The notes: generated by a model from the letters alone, not told the origin. A DNA stretch of 64,000 bases from SELP01 sp035969385 (GCF_035969385.1 NZ_JAYKKJ010000006.1:62001-126000); one strand, 5' to 3'. Shown: positions 1 to 9,205, counted from the first letter of the stretch. Numbers and translations: made by a program.

Positions 1-429
1 ACACCGGATCCGGTAGCGACCCCGCCCAAGGTCGAGATTTCAGTGGGCCTGATGGCAACGCCCACCGGGGCCGACGACAGCGAAGCGGAAACACCGGACA
101 CCCCGAAAGACCCAGAGGACGAAGCGGCCCCGCCGGCCCGCGTGGGCCTAGGCATTGGCCTTGCCGCGCAGTTGCCCGAAAACCCGGCGGAGGCACCCGA
201 CAACGTGGTTCCTTTCGACGCCACCCCGGTTGCCACCCCGCCCCCTACCCATGCGTCCCCTCGCCCGACGGTTCCCGCCGACCCCGACGACATGGACTAT
301 AACCCGCCCAGCCGGGTGTTTTCCGCGCTGCAACGGGCGGACCGCGCGAAACTGGCCCGTAAGGCCTCCGCTATCGCGCCACTGATCGCCCGGCTTGACG
401 CTGTCCGCGCGTCGATCAGCCGGGACTGA
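1..429 (+). CDS. C-terminal part of a Pro/Ala/Asp-rich hypothetical protein (5' end outside window)
   Basis: The frame is open from the first base to a TGA at 427-429, so this is the last 142 codons of a gene that starts outside the window. The visible part is low-complexity, rich in Pro, Ala, Thr and acidic residues, and looks disordered. The last ~45 residues (from DYNPPSRVF) are more ordered, amphipathic and basic, and may be the only folded part. I recognise no domain. The gene ends 5 bp before the next start, so the two are probably cotranscribed. An ATG at 43 exists but is probably internal. Confidence 0.6.
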   Translation, partial: TPDPVATPPKVEISVGLMATPTGADDSEAETPDTPKDPEDEAAPPARVGLGIGLAAQLPENPAEAPDNVVPFDATPVATPPPTHASPRPTVPADPDDMDYNPPSRVFSALQRADRAKLARKASAIAPLIARLDAVRASISRD

Positions 430-434
430 TCCGC

Positions 435-1082
435 GTGCCATCCGCCATTGCCTTTGACCTTGACGGGACGCTGATCGACAGCCTGCCTGACATCCAGGCC
501 ACCGCGAACGCGGTGTTGAACCCGCGCAGCCTGCCGCCGCTGAGCTATGACGAAGTGCGGCAATTCACCGGCTGGGGCGTCGACCATTTCATCGGGCGTC
601 TGTGCGACACCCGCGCTGTGCCAAGCGAGGGGCGCGATGGGTTACACGCCGAATTCATGGCCCGCTACCAGACCGCTCATGACGAAACCCGCCTCTATCC
701 CGGCGTGGCAGAGGCCTTGACCGCCCTGCGCGCCGCCGGTCATCTGCTGGGTCTGTGCACCAACAAACCCAGCGGGCCGACCGCCGGGGTTCTGGCGGCG
801 CTGGGGCTGTCCGACACCTTCGATGCGGTGATCTGTGGCGACAGCCTGCGGTCGCGCAAACCGGACCCGGCCCCGCTTCTGGCCTGTTTTGCCCGGATGG
901 GGGCCAAGGGCGGCCTGTATGTCGGCGATTCAGAGGTGGACGCGGACACGGCAGAGGCCGCGGATATCCCGTTCCTGTTCTTCACCGAAGGCTATTGCAA
1001 GCGCCCCCAGTCCGAGATCAGGGCCGCGGCACGTTTTGCCGAATTCAGCGCCCTGCCCGGCCTTGTGGCGGAACTGGGCTAG
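435..1082 (+). CDS. gph: Phosphoglycolate phosphatase, HAD superfamily
   Basis: HAD-IA hydrolase of 215 residues, the usual length for Gph. It dephosphorylates 2-phosphoglycolate formed by Rubisco oxygenation or DNA repair. Visible motifs: I, DLDGTLIDS at residues 8-16 (nucleophile D8, acid/base D10); II, the Thr in LCTNKPS; III, the Lys in RKPDPAP; IV, YVGDSEVDADTA with Mg-binding acids. The cap domain lies between motifs I and II. The start is a GTG 5 bp after the upstream stop; no ATG is better placed. Substrate is inferred from family resemblance, and a related HAD phosphatase cannot be excluded. Confidence 0.85.
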   Translation: MPSAIAFDLDGTLIDSLPDIQATANAVLNPRSLPPLSYDEVRQFTGWGVDHFIGRLCDTRAVPSEGRDGLHAEFMARYQTAHDETRLYPGVAEALTALRAAGHLLGLCTNKPSGPTAGVLAALGLSDTFDAVICGDSLRSRKPDPAPLLACFARMGAKGGLYVGDSEVDADTAEAADIPFLFFTEGYCKRPQSEIRAAARFAEFSALPGLVAELG

Positions 1083-1159
1083 CCCGCGGCCGATCCCCCG
1101 GAAAAACCGCATTCGGCACTTGCGCCGCCCGGGAAAACCGGTATCTAGGCGGCATTCGT

Positions 1160-1236
1160 CGGGCTATAGCGCAGCCTGGTAGCGCGTCCGTCTGGGGGAC
1201 GGAAGGTCGCAGGTTCGAGTCCTGCTAGCCCGACCA
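1160..1236 (+). tRNA. tRNA-Pro (anticodon GGG)
   Basis: A 77-nt cloverleaf. Acceptor arms CGGGCTA and TAGCCCG pair. The anticodon stem TCCGT/ACGGA encloses loop CTGGGGG with GGG at positions 34-36, which reads CCC and CCU proline codons. The T-loop is GTTCGAGTC-like, and CCA is encoded in the DNA. A second proline tRNA (UGG) lies at the right end of the window. Confidence 0.96.
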
Positions 1237-1328
1237 ATCACACCCCACCTGAAATTCCGCCGCGGGGCTTGCCCGCGCCCGTCGTTTTTGTCACCAAGCG
1301 GAAAGCATTTTTCCAAGGGGGCCCAAAG

Positions 1329-2408
1329 ATGCACAAGGCGGGGGTTCTGGCCGATCACCAGATAGAGGGGCTGATTGCCGATGGGGCAATCTGGGCCGAC
1401 CAACCCTTTGCCACGGGACAGGTGCAGCCGGCCTCGCTCGATCTGCGGCTGGGCCGGGTTGCCTATCGCGTCCGGGCGTCCTTCCTTGCCGGTCCCCTGC
1501 GGCGGGTCACCGACCGGCTGGCCGAGTTTACCATGCACGAGATCGACCTGACGCAGGGCGCGGTTCTAGAAAAGGGCTGTGTCTACGTCGTGCCGCTATT
1601 GGAATCACTCGCGCTTCCGGCGGGCATGTCGGGCGCGGCCAGCGCCAAAAGCTCGATCGGGCGGCTGGACATGCTGACCCGCGTCATCACCGACCGGGGC
1701 ACCGAGTTTGACCGGGTGCCCGACGGATACGAAGGGCCGCTTTACGTCGAAATCTGCCCCCGGTCGTTTTCGGTCGTGGCGCAGACCGGCCAGATGTTGA
1801 ATCAGGTGATCTTCCGTGTCGGCCAGACCATCCTGTCCGACGATGAACTGAAGGCGCTGCACGCCGCTTCGCCCATCGTGTCGGGGAATGCGGTCATCTC
1901 GGACGGGTTGGGCTTTTCCGTCGATCTGCAACCTGAACAGGGCACGCTGGTTGGCTACCGCGCGAAACCCCACACCGGGGTGATCGACCTGTCTCGGCTG
2001 GGCCACTACGTGCCGTCAGACTATTGGGAAGAGGTGCGCACGGACGACGGACATATCATCCTTGATCCCGGTGCCTTTTATATCCTTGTCAGCCGGGAGG
2101 CGATCGCCATTCCCCCGGACTGCGCCGCTGAAATGGCCCCCTATCTGGCGATGGTGGGCGAATTCCGGGTGCATTACGCGGGCTTCTTCGACCCCGGCTT
2201 TGGCTGGGACGGGGCCGGCGGGGCCGGATCGCGCGGTGTGCTCGAGGTGCGCTGCCACGAAGCGCCCTTTGTGCTGGAACACGGTCAGGTGGTGGGGCGG
2301 CTGGTCTATGAGCGGATGTCGGAAACGCCGACGGCGCTCTATGGTCGCGAGATCAAGTCTAACTATCAGGGACAGGGGCTGAAGCTGTCCAAGCACTTCC
2401 GCAGCTAG
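1329..2408 (+). CDS. dcd: 2'-Deoxycytidine 5'-triphosphate deaminase, two-domain form
   Basis: Converts dCTP to dUTP, feeding thymidylate synthesis. The 359-residue length matches the long alphaproteobacterial form, which carries two dUTPase-like folds and is about twice the size of E. coli Dcd. Visible signatures are QPASLDLRLG near residue 37 and SAKSSIGRLDM near residue 110, both typical nucleotide-binding segments of the Dcd/Dut fold. I chose the ATG at 1329 because AAGGGGG lies just upstream; a TTG at 1269 would add 20 residues that do not look conserved. It converges on scpB with a 7-bp gap. Confidence 0.85.
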   Translation: MHKAGVLADHQIEGLIADGAIWADQPFATGQVQPASLDLRLGRVAYRVRASFLAGPLRRVTDRLAEFTMHEIDLTQGAVLEKGCVYVVPLLESLALPAGMSGAASAKSSIGRLDMLTRVITDRGTEFDRVPDGYEGPLYVEICPRSFSVVAQTGQMLNQVIFRVGQTILSDDELKALHAASPIVSGNAVISDGLGFSVDLQPEQGTLVGYRAKPHTGVIDLSRLGHYVPSDYWEEVRTDDGHIILDPGAFYILVSREAIAIPPDCAAEMAPYLAMVGEFRVHYAGFFDPGFGWDGAGGAGSRGVLEVRCHEAPFVLEHGQVVGRLVYERMSETPTALYGREIKSNYQGQGLKLSKHFRS

Positions 2409-2415
2409 TCCTAAC

Positions 2416-3093
2416 TTAGTCTTCGAACAGTTCCGACTGGTCCCCATCGTCGTCGTCCTCCCCGTCCTCGGTGGCCGAGAGGATCGCCCCCGGCGGCGGT
2501 CGGTTATCCAACAGGCCCGCGGCGCGCAGTTCCTTCAGCCCCGGCAGGTCGCGGGCGCTTTCCAGCCCGAAGTGATCAAGGAATTCCTGCGTGACGACAA
2601 AGGTCACCGGGCGGCCCGGGGTCATCTTGCGGCGGCCAAAGCGGATCCATTCCATCTCGAGCAGCTGATCGATGGTGCCCCGGCTGACGCTGACGCCCCG
2701 GATCTCTTCGATCTCGGCCCGGGTCACTGGCTGGTGATAGGCAATGATGGCAAGGGTCTCGATAGCGGCGCGGCTCAGTTTCTTGACCTCGACCGTCTCC
2801 TTTTGCATCAGGAACCCAAGGTCCGGCGCCGTGCGGATTGCCCAGGCATCCCCGACGCGCACGACACGCACCCCCCGACCCTCGTAGCGTTTGCGCAGAT
2901 GCACCAATGCCTCGGCCGGGTCGCAGCCATGGGGCATCCGGCCCGCAAGATCGCGCACCGTGACCGGATCGGCGCTGGCAAACAGGATCGCCTCGACCAT
3001 GCGTTCCTGTTCGCCCATGGGCGGGGCCTCGAACAGGCTGTCGTTGGGGGCTTTCACAGCGGCCTCGGGGGCGTCGGTGTCGTCTTCAGCCAT
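2416..3093 (-). CDS. scpB: Segregation and condensation protein B
   Basis: Winged-helix kleisin-associated subunit of the SMC-ScpAB complex, which organises and segregates the chromosome. The 225 residues contain the ScpB core from MVEAILFASADPV onward, with the characteristic PVTRAEIEEIRGV and GRPVTFVVTQEFLDHFG segments. The C-terminus is an acidic tail (EDGEDDDDGDQ). The ATG at 3093 starts inside the last codons of scpA (8-bp overlap), indicating translational coupling. A longer reading upstream overlaps scpA completely and is rejected. Confidence 0.92.
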   Translation of the reverse strand: MAEDDTDAPEAAVKAPNDSLFEAPPMGEQERMVEAILFASADPVTVRDLAGRMPHGCDPAEALVHLRKRYEGRGVRVVRVGDAWAIRTAPDLGFLMQKETVEVKKLSRAAIETLAIIAYHQPVTRAEIEEIRGVSVSRGTIDQLLEMEWIRFGRRKMTPGRPVTFVVTQEFLDHFGLESARDLPGLKELRAAGLLDNRPPPGAILSATEDGEDDDDGDQSELFED

Positions 3094-3877
3094 CGGGCGT
3101 GGTCTTTCTGCGAAGTTGGATCGGGGCGAAGGTTTCGGACTGGCGTATCTCGACCCGGCCTTCCTTGGCCAGTTCAAGCGAGGCCGCAAAGGTCGATGCG
3201 GTGGCCGAGCGGCGGCGCTGCGGGTCCGCGTCCCAGCCGTCGGGGATATAGCTGGCGATGTCGGTCCAATCCCCCGCAAAACCAATCAGCCCGCGCATCC
3301 GGTCCAGCGCCTGTTCCATGGTGAAAATCGCGTCCCGGTCCATGACGAAGGGCCGGAATTCATCCTTGGTGCGCAGGCGGGCGTAGCCCTGCATCAGGTC
3401 CAAGAGCGTCGCCGTATAGGTAATCCGGCGCACGCGGGTCACGTCTTCGGTGATGCCACGGGCAAAGAAATCGCGGCCCTTCTGGTCGCGGGCCATCAGC
3501 TTGGCGGCATGGTCGCGCATGGCCTCCAGCCGCTCCAGCTGGAACGCAAGGTGCGCGGCCAGTTCCTCGCCCGATGGCCCCTCTTCCGAGGGGTCGGGCG
3601 GCAGCAGCAGCCGCGACTTCAGAAAGGCCAGCCATGCCGCCATGACAAGGTAGTCCGCCGCCAGTTCCAGCCGAAGCTGTTTGGCCTTTTCGACGAACAG
3701 AAGATATTGCTCGGCCAGCGCAAGAATCGAGATCTGCCGCAGGTCCACTTTTTGGGTCCGGGCCAGCATCAGCAACAGGTCCAGCGGCCCTTCATAGGCG
3801 CCCACGTCAACGATCAGCGCCTCGGCGGCAAGCCGGTCGCTGACACTGACCACATCTTCCTGAAACTCTTCAGCCAT
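3086..3877 (-). CDS. scpA: Segregation and condensation protein A
   Basis: Kleisin subunit that bridges the SMC dimer and binds ScpB. The 263 residues carry the ScpA N-terminal signature YEGPLDLLLMLARTQKVDL and then LAADYLVMAAWLAFLKSRLLLP. The C-terminus holds the winged helix that contacts the SMC head. The ATG at 3877 (MAEEFQ) is preferred because upstream in-frame sequence overlaps nagZ. The gene lies 7 bp after nagZ and overlaps scpB, forming the usual nagZ-scpA-scpB cluster of this family. Confidence 0.92.
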   Translation of the reverse strand: MAEEFQEDVVSVSDRLAAEALIVDVGAYEGPLDLLLMLARTQKVDLRQISILALAEQYLLFVEKAKQLRLELAADYLVMAAWLAFLKSRLLLPPDPSEEGPSGEELAAHLAFQLERLEAMRDHAAKLMARDQKGRDFFARGITEDVTRVRRITYTATLLDLMQGYARLRTKDEFRPFVMDRDAIFTMEQALDRMRGLIGFAGDWTDIASYIPDGWDADPQRRRSATASTFAASLELAKEGRVEIRQSETFAPIQLRRKTTPDG

Positions 3878-3884
3878 AAGGCCC

Positions 3885-4868
3885 CTATCCCAGCAGCGCC
3901 TCAAGTTCGGCGGAGAGGGCGGCAATGTCAACGTCCGGGGCCGGTTTGCGCAGGGAAAGTGCGGCACCCACCCGTTCACGGGCTGCATCGGTCAGGGGGC
4001 CGACCGCAGTGGCGACCGCCTCCATCTCTGGCCCTTTCCCGTTGCAGTGCAAGACCACGTCACAGCCCGCCGCGACCGAGGCGGCGGCACGGTCGGCAAT
4101 ACCGCCCGACAGGGCCTCCATCGACAGGTCGTCGGACAGTAGCAGCCCGCCAAAGCCAATGTCGGTCCGGATCAAGTCGATCATCTCAGGGTTCTGGGTG
4201 GCGGGCCTTGGCCCCGCTTCGGGAAAGACCATATGGGCGGTCATTCCAATTGGCAGGTCAGCCAGCGCGCGGAAGGGGGCGAAATCCCAAGCCCCTGCTT
4301 CGGACAGGGGGACGTCGGCGGTGGGCAGTTCCTTGTGACTGTCCAGCGTAGCGCGGCCATGACCCGGCATATGTTTCATCACCGGCAGAACGCCACCGGC
4401 CAGACAGCCCTCGGCCACGGCGCGGCCATTGCGGGCGACCTCCTCCGGTGTCGTGCCAAGGCAGCGGTTGCGCAGAAACGGATGGGTCTCTGGTCCCGCG
4501 ATATCAAGGGTAGGAACGCAGTTCACATCAATTCCAACCGCACGAAGTTCAGCGGCTATCATCTTGTATCGAATGATAAATGCAGCTTCGGGATCGGAGG
4601 CGGTCTGCGCCTGATCAAGGGGCGGCAGGTATTCGCGCCAATGGGGGGCACGCATACGCTGGACACGGCCGCCTTCCTGGTCAATCAGGACCGGGGCATC
4701 CCAGCCGACACTGTCACGCAGGTCACCGGTCAGGCGGCGCAATTGGTCGGGCGTGTCCACATTGCGGGCGAACAGGATAAAGCCCACCGGGCCCGACTCC
4801 CGAAAAAACCCACGTTCCCAATCTGTTACAGACAGACCTTCAGGTCCAAAAATCGCCGCCGCTCGCAC
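3885..4868 (-). CDS. nagZ: Beta-N-acetylhexosaminidase, GH3 family
   Basis: Cytoplasmic wall-recycling enzyme that removes GlcNAc from GlcNAc-anhydroMurNAc peptides. The 327 residues show the GH3 NagZ signatures: IDQEGGRVQR near residues 62-71, the catalytic His loop KHMPGHG, and the nucleophile Asp in SDDLSMEALSGG. I chose the GTG at 4868, 2 bp after the preceding gene's stop, giving MRAAAIFGPEG, a plausible NagZ N-terminus. The 65 extra upstream codons duplicate the SPOR gene's coding region in another frame. No signal peptide is visible, as expected. Confidence 0.9.
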   Translation of the reverse strand: MRAAAIFGPEGLSVTDWERGFFRESGPVGFILFARNVDTPDQLRRLTGDLRDSVGWDAPVLIDQEGGRVQRMRAPHWREYLPPLDQAQTASDPEAAFIIRYKMIAAELRAVGIDVNCVPTLDIAGPETHPFLRNRCLGTTPEEVARNGRAVAEGCLAGGVLPVMKHMPGHGRATLDSHKELPTADVPLSEAGAWDFAPFRALADLPIGMTAHMVFPEAGPRPATQNPEMIDLIRTDIGFGGLLLSDDLSMEALSGGIADRAAASVAAGCDVVLHCNGKGPEMEAVATAVGPLTDAARERVGAALSLRKPAPDVDIAALSAELEALLG

Positions 4869-4870
4869 CG

Positions 4871-5866
4871 TCAGCGGACCACGACCGGAACGCAATCGGT
4901 GTTTTCGGCAACCAGCGCGGCGCAGAACCGACGGGCGTCGGCGACGTCTTCGAACCCCATTGCCCGCAGCCGATAGAAGGTGCGCCCGCCCCGGCTCGCC
5001 TCCTGGATCAGGCGTTCCTTGCCGGCAAGATAGTCGGTGAAGCGGCCATTGAAGCGGCGCCATTCTTCGGCTGCGATTTCCGGGCTGTCGTAGGCGCCCA
5101 ATTGGGCAAGGCTGGTACCAACCGGGATTGTCGCGGTCGATACCAGAACCGTGGGATCAGCCGGGGCAAGCGGCGCAGCGGCGTCGGAGGAAGCCGCAGG
5201 GGCAGAGACCACCACCAGACCGGCAGGGCGCGTCACCGGGCGCAGGCTGACCGCGACGCCGGGCACGGTGCTGGGCACGATGTCGGCTATCACCTCGGAC
5301 GGGACACCATTCACGGCGGTCTGCACGGGCGGGGTCGCGCCCTCCTCCAGATCGGTCAGCGGTTCGGCCCCGGCCGCAATCTGATCGGCAAGGGCAAGGA
5401 TCTGTTCGGCGGTCAGCGGTGGTTCAGGCGTGGCAACGCCCGCAACCTCGATCTCCTGTTCCGGGGCTGCTTCGGCGACCGGCGGCGCGGAAATCACCGG
5501 GGCAACCTCTTGCGCCTCGGCGTTGGGCAGCACAACAATGTCCTCCTCGGCCAGACCGACCGTCGGCGGGGCCAGAACAACCGTGTCTTCGGGCGGGGCC
5601 GCCTGCCCCTGCGCCGCCACCGCGTTGACGGCAAGGCCCGTATGGTCGGCCACTTCGCCGCCGGGGTTTTCCGGTGCCATGCGCATCGGGCCTTCCATCG
5701 CCCGCACCACCGGAACGCCGCTGATGTCGCGCATCACAAGGTTATAGCCCCAGACGCCAACGCCAACGATCAGGCCAAGCGATACAATCGCGCCCGCCGC
5801 ATTAACAACATTGCCTGCCCGAAGGGGGGCGCGCTGCTGCGCACCCTCAAGGGTATAATCTGCCAT
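4871..5866 (-). CDS. Inner-membrane protein with C-terminal SPOR domain
   Basis: A 331-residue bitopic protein: a short cytoplasmic N-terminus, one transmembrane segment at about residues 25-47 (AGAIVSLGLIVGVGVWGYNLV), a long Pro/Ala/Glu/Val-rich periplasmic linker, and a C-terminal SPOR-like domain from about residue 255 (GTSLAQLGAYDSPEIAAEEW). SPOR domains bind denuded glycan strands at division sites. The ATG at 5866 starts MADYTLEGA. Its position between argS and nagZ is typical for Rhodobacteraceae and suggests a role in wall remodelling or division; the exact role is unknown. Confidence 0.85.
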   Translation of the reverse strand: MADYTLEGAQQRAPLRAGNVVNAAGAIVSLGLIVGVGVWGYNLVMRDISGVPVVRAMEGPMRMAPENPGGEVADHTGLAVNAVAAQGQAAPPEDTVVLAPPTVGLAEEDIVVLPNAEAQEVAPVISAPPVAEAAPEQEIEVAGVATPEPPLTAEQILALADQIAAGAEPLTDLEEGATPPVQTAVNGVPSEVIADIVPSTVPGVAVSLRPVTRPAGLVVVSAPAASSDAAAPLAPADPTVLVSTATIPVGTSLAQLGAYDSPEIAAEEWRRFNGRFTDYLAGKERLIQEASRGGRTFYRLRAMGFEDVADARRFCAALVAENTDCVPVVVR

Positions 5867-5947
5867 GTCTCGCCTCACTGCCTCCGAAGATACATCGCCT
5901 TCGGATGGTGTCTTGCGTTGCCTCAATCCACCCGACGAAACGTGCGT

Positions 5948-7690
5948 TTACCGCATCTCTGTCGCCGGAGTTACGCCCAAGATACCAAGACCGGCCGAAA
6001 TAACAACGGAAACGGCCGAAATCAGTGCAATTTTCGCTTGCGTTGTGGCCGGATCGCCCTCTTGCAGGAACCGCAGCGTGGTGTCTTCGTTGCCCTTGTT
6101 CCACAGCCCGTGGAATTCGGACGCAAGCTCGTAGAGGTAAAACGCGACCTTGTGGGGCTCGTGTCCCTTGGCCGCGATTTCGACAAGGCGCGGCCATTCG
6201 GCCAGCTTCTTCATCAGCGCGATTTCGGCGTCATGGGTCAGCATGCCAAGATCAGCCGCCTGAAGGGTGGCATCATCCACGGCAATGCCGGCCTCTGTCG
6301 CCTTACGCAAAACCGAATGAATTCGGGCACTTGCATATTGTACGTAGAAAACTGGGTTGTCCTTCGACTGTTCCAGCACCTTGTCGAAATCGAAGTCCAG
6401 CGGCGCGTCGTTCTTGCGCGTCAGCATGTGGAACCGGGTCACGTCGGCACCGGCCTGTTCGACCACGTCGCGCAGGGTGACAAAGGTGCCCGCCCGTTTG
6501 GACATCTTGAACGGTTCGCCGTTTTTGTAGAGCTTCACCAGCTGGATCAGCTTGATATCGAGCGGCACCCGGTTGTTCGACAGGGCGGCCACGGCGGCCT
6601 TCATCCGCTTGACATAGCCGCCATGGTCGGCGCCGAAGACGTCGATCAACTGGTCAAAGCCCCGTTCGACCTTGTCGTAATGATAGGCGATGTCGGGCGC
6701 GAAATAGGTCCAGCCACCGTCGGATTTCTTCACCGGGCGGTCCACGTCGTCGCCATGGGCGGTGGATTTGAACAGGGTCTGTTCGCGCGGCTCCCAATCC
6801 TCGGGCGTCTTGCCCTTGGGGGGTTCCAGCACGCCTTCGTAGATCAGGCCCTGCGCCGCCAGCCGGTCGATCGCGCCTTCGATCTTTCCCGTGCCATAGA
6901 GCGCCTTTTCCGAGCTGAAGACATCCATCTTCACGCCCAGAAGCGCCAGATCGCCCCGGATCATCTCCATCATGGCCTCGGTCGCAAACTCGCGCACGTC
7001 CTCCAGCCAGACCTCTTCGGGCTGATCCAGCAGACTGTCGCCGTATTTCGCCTTCAGCGCCTCGCCCACCTCGATCAGGTAATCGCCGGGATACAGCCCC
7101 TCGGCAATCTGCGGCTCAAGGCCGTTGGCTTCGCGGTAGCGTTCAAAGGCCGACCGGGCCAGAACATCGACCTGCGCGCCGCCGTCGTTGATGTAATATT
7201 CACGGGTCACGTCATAGCCCGCGAAGTCGAGAAGGCTGGCCAGCGCATCGCCAAAGACCGCGCCACGGGTATGGCCAACATGCATCGGCCCCGTGGGGTT
7301 GGCGGACACGTATTCCACGTTCACCCGAACCCCCTGCCCCAGTGTGGAGCGGCCAAAGCCCGGATCGGTCAGCGCGGCACTGACCACGCCCTGCCAAAGG
7401 TCCGCCGACAGCCGCAGGTTCAGGAATCCCGGCCCCGCGACCTCTGCCGTGTCGACACGGGCATCGGCCACCAGCCGCGCGGCCAGAGCCTCGGCAATGT
7501 CGCGGGGTTTCATCCCGGCGGGCTTCGCCAGAACCATCGCCGCATTGGTCGCCATGTCCCCATGGGCCGCATCGCGGGGCGGTTCGACCGCCACATTGGC
7601 AAGGTCAAGTCCCGTGGGCAGCTGCCCGTCAGCCATCATCGCCTCTAGCGAGGAGACGACAAGCGCGCGGATATCGGCAAAGAGGTTCAT
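5948..7690 (-). CDS. argS: Arginyl-tRNA synthetase
   Basis: Class I aminoacyl-tRNA synthetase charging tRNA-Arg; 580 residues, normal for bacterial ArgS. The HIGH signature is HVGH at residues 137-140 within NPTGPMHVGHTRG, and the KMSKS-like signature is FKMSKRAGT. The N-terminal Add-1 domain and the C-terminal anticodon-binding (DALR) domain, with YVQYASARIHSVLRK, are present. The start is an ATG at 7690. The gene follows dgt on the same strand after 272 bp of repeat-rich spacer and precedes the SPOR gene by 81 bp. Confidence 0.97.
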   Translation of the reverse strand: MNLFADIRALVVSSLEAMMADGQLPTGLDLANVAVEPPRDAAHGDMATNAAMVLAKPAGMKPRDIAEALAARLVADARVDTAEVAGPGFLNLRLSADLWQGVVSAALTDPGFGRSTLGQGVRVNVEYVSANPTGPMHVGHTRGAVFGDALASLLDFAGYDVTREYYINDGGAQVDVLARSAFERYREANGLEPQIAEGLYPGDYLIEVGEALKAKYGDSLLDQPEEVWLEDVREFATEAMMEMIRGDLALLGVKMDVFSSEKALYGTGKIEGAIDRLAAQGLIYEGVLEPPKGKTPEDWEPREQTLFKSTAHGDDVDRPVKKSDGGWTYFAPDIAYHYDKVERGFDQLIDVFGADHGGYVKRMKAAVAALSNNRVPLDIKLIQLVKLYKNGEPFKMSKRAGTFVTLRDVVEQAGADVTRFHMLTRKNDAPLDFDFDKVLEQSKDNPVFYVQYASARIHSVLRKATEAGIAVDDATLQAADLGMLTHDAEIALMKKLAEWPRLVEIAAKGHEPHKVAFYLYELASEFHGLWNKGNEDTTLRFLQEGDPATTQAKIALISAVSVVISAGLGILGVTPATEMR

Positions 7691-7962
7691 TTCGGCGTCT
7701 TTCTTGTGGGATTGGGCGCGGTTTAGCAGCTATGCAGCCAAGGTCAACGGCGATGGCATCGGCGGCCCATGGGTCAAGACCCATGGTGACATCTGAGGGG
7801 CGCTGCCCCTCTGGCCCTTTGGGCCATTCACCCCGGGATATTTATTGACCCAAAGAAGGGGGTTGGGTTGAGGGTCGCTACTTCTTTGGGTCGAAAATAT
7901 CCTCTGGGGGTCCGGGGGGCGAAGCGCCCCCGGGTAAGGTGGGTTTCAACCCACCACCCCGG
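7691..7962. repeat. Repeat-rich spacer between dgt and argS
   Basis: No gene fits here. The spacer contains several palindromes: CCATGGGTC/GACCCATGG at 7767-7786, a GGGGC/GCCCC hairpin near 7796-7811, the block GGGATATTTATTGACCCAAAGAAG at 7835-7857, its inverted partner at 7881-7903, and the perfect hairpin GGTGGGTT..AACCCACC at 7938-7955, 7 bp beyond the dgt stop. The 7881-7960 segment is nearly identical, in reverse complement, to 60876-60955. The argS promoter must lie in or next to this region. Confidence 0.85.
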
Positions 7963-9129
7963 TCAGGTCACACGAGTCTGTTCGATGATATCCGAGCCGG
8001 TCAGCCGCGCGTGTTCCTGAATGGCGAAGCGGTCGGTCATGCCGCTGATGTAATCTGCGACGATCCGGGCCAGCGCCGCATCGCCCGTCGCCTCGGCCAC
8101 GTCCTTGCGCCATTGCTTGGGCAGGTATTCGGGGTTTGCCATAAACAGCGGGAACAGGTCGTTTATCGCCCCAGTTACGATCTTGCGCATCTCGACCACG
8201 GCGGGGGCGCGGTACATGCGCTGGAACAGGAAGGCGCGGATCACCTTGAGGTCGTCCCAAAGTGCCGGGGTGAACTGGATCACCATACGCCCCGCATGGC
8301 GGATGTCATGTACGGTCGCCGGGTCCAGATCGGCAAGGTTGCGGCGGCCGACCCGGATCACATCCTCGACCAGCACCCCAAAGAACCGGCGCAGCGCCTC
8401 GTGCCGACGACGGTAGTAGTTCAGGCCGGGGTAGGCGCGGTCCACCTCGGCGAAACATTCCCGCAGGATCGGCAGTTCGGCCAGTTCGTCGGTCGAAAAC
8501 AGCTCGGCCCGCAGTCCGTCGTGCAGGTCGTGGTTGTTATAGGCGATATCGTCGGCAAGCGCCGCAACCTGCGCCTCGGCGCTGGCGTGAGTGTGCAACT
8601 CCAGATCGTGGCGCGCGTTGTAATCGGCCAGCGCATAGGGCCAGGGTTCGGCCACGGGGCCATTGTGTTTGGCGATCCCCTCGAGCGTTTCCCAGGTCAG
8701 GTTCAGCCCATCCCATTCGGCATAGTGCCGTTCCAGCGAGGTGACGATCCGCAGCGCCTGCGCATTGTGATCGAAGCCGCCATAGGGCTGCATCAGCGCG
8801 TCCAGCGCGTCCTCTCCGGTATGACCAAAGGGCGGATGACCAAGGTCGTGGGCCAGCGCCACCGCCTCGGTCAGTTCGACGTTCAGATCCAACGCGGCGG
8901 CGACCGTCCGGGCAACCTGCGCCACTTCGATCGAATGGGTCAGGCGGGTGCGGAAATAATCACCTTCATGTTCGATGAAGACCTGCGTCTTGTGTTTCAG
9001 CCGCCGGAAGGCGGAGGAATGGATGATCCTGTCCCGGTCCCGCTGGAACGGAGATCGGAATGTGCTTTCCTCTTCCGGGTACAGCCGTCCCCTGGCCGTG
9101 CCGGGCAAGGTCGCATAGGGGGCTGCCAT
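7963..9129 (-). CDS. dgt: dGTP triphosphohydrolase-like HD protein
   Basis: HD-domain dNTP triphosphohydrolase of the Dgt family (388 residues), which hydrolyses dNTPs to nucleoside and triphosphate. The metal-binding motif is spread over TRLTHSIEVAQ, the HD pair in ALAHDLGHPPFGHTGE, and a later conserved Asp (ADDIAYNNHD). The N-terminal SPFQRDRDRIIHSSAFRRLKHKTQV is highly characteristic. The ATG at 9129 (MAAPYATLPG) is preferred over a longer reading with no recognisable extra domain. A stop-proximal palindrome follows the gene. Confidence 0.92.
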   Translation of the reverse strand: MAAPYATLPGTARGRLYPEEESTFRSPFQRDRDRIIHSSAFRRLKHKTQVFIEHEGDYFRTRLTHSIEVAQVARTVAAALDLNVELTEAVALAHDLGHPPFGHTGEDALDALMQPYGGFDHNAQALRIVTSLERHYAEWDGLNLTWETLEGIAKHNGPVAEPWPYALADYNARHDLELHTHASAEAQVAALADDIAYNNHDLHDGLRAELFSTDELAELPILRECFAEVDRAYPGLNYYRRRHEALRRFFGVLVEDVIRVGRRNLADLDPATVHDIRHAGRMVIQFTPALWDDLKVIRAFLFQRMYRAPAVVEMRKIVTGAINDLFPLFMANPEYLPKQWRKDVAEATGDAALARIVADYISGMTDRFAIQEHARLTGSDIIEQTRVT

Positions 9130-9205
9130 GGGGCCTCCGCTTTGCCTGTGTTTTCTGCCTGCCCTGTCTATAGCGCGGGCAACGGTGGCGCGGTAGGGCA
9201 AACCG

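Noticed and set aside
2891..4351. 486-codon plus-strand open frame over scpB, scpA and nagZ
   Set aside because: Each of the three minus-strand genes has family motifs; this frame has none.
5102..7648. 848-codon plus-strand open frame across the SPOR gene and argS
   Set aside because: It is antisense to argS with intact HIGH and KMSK motifs, and its predicted protein is Arg/His/Gly-rich without domains.
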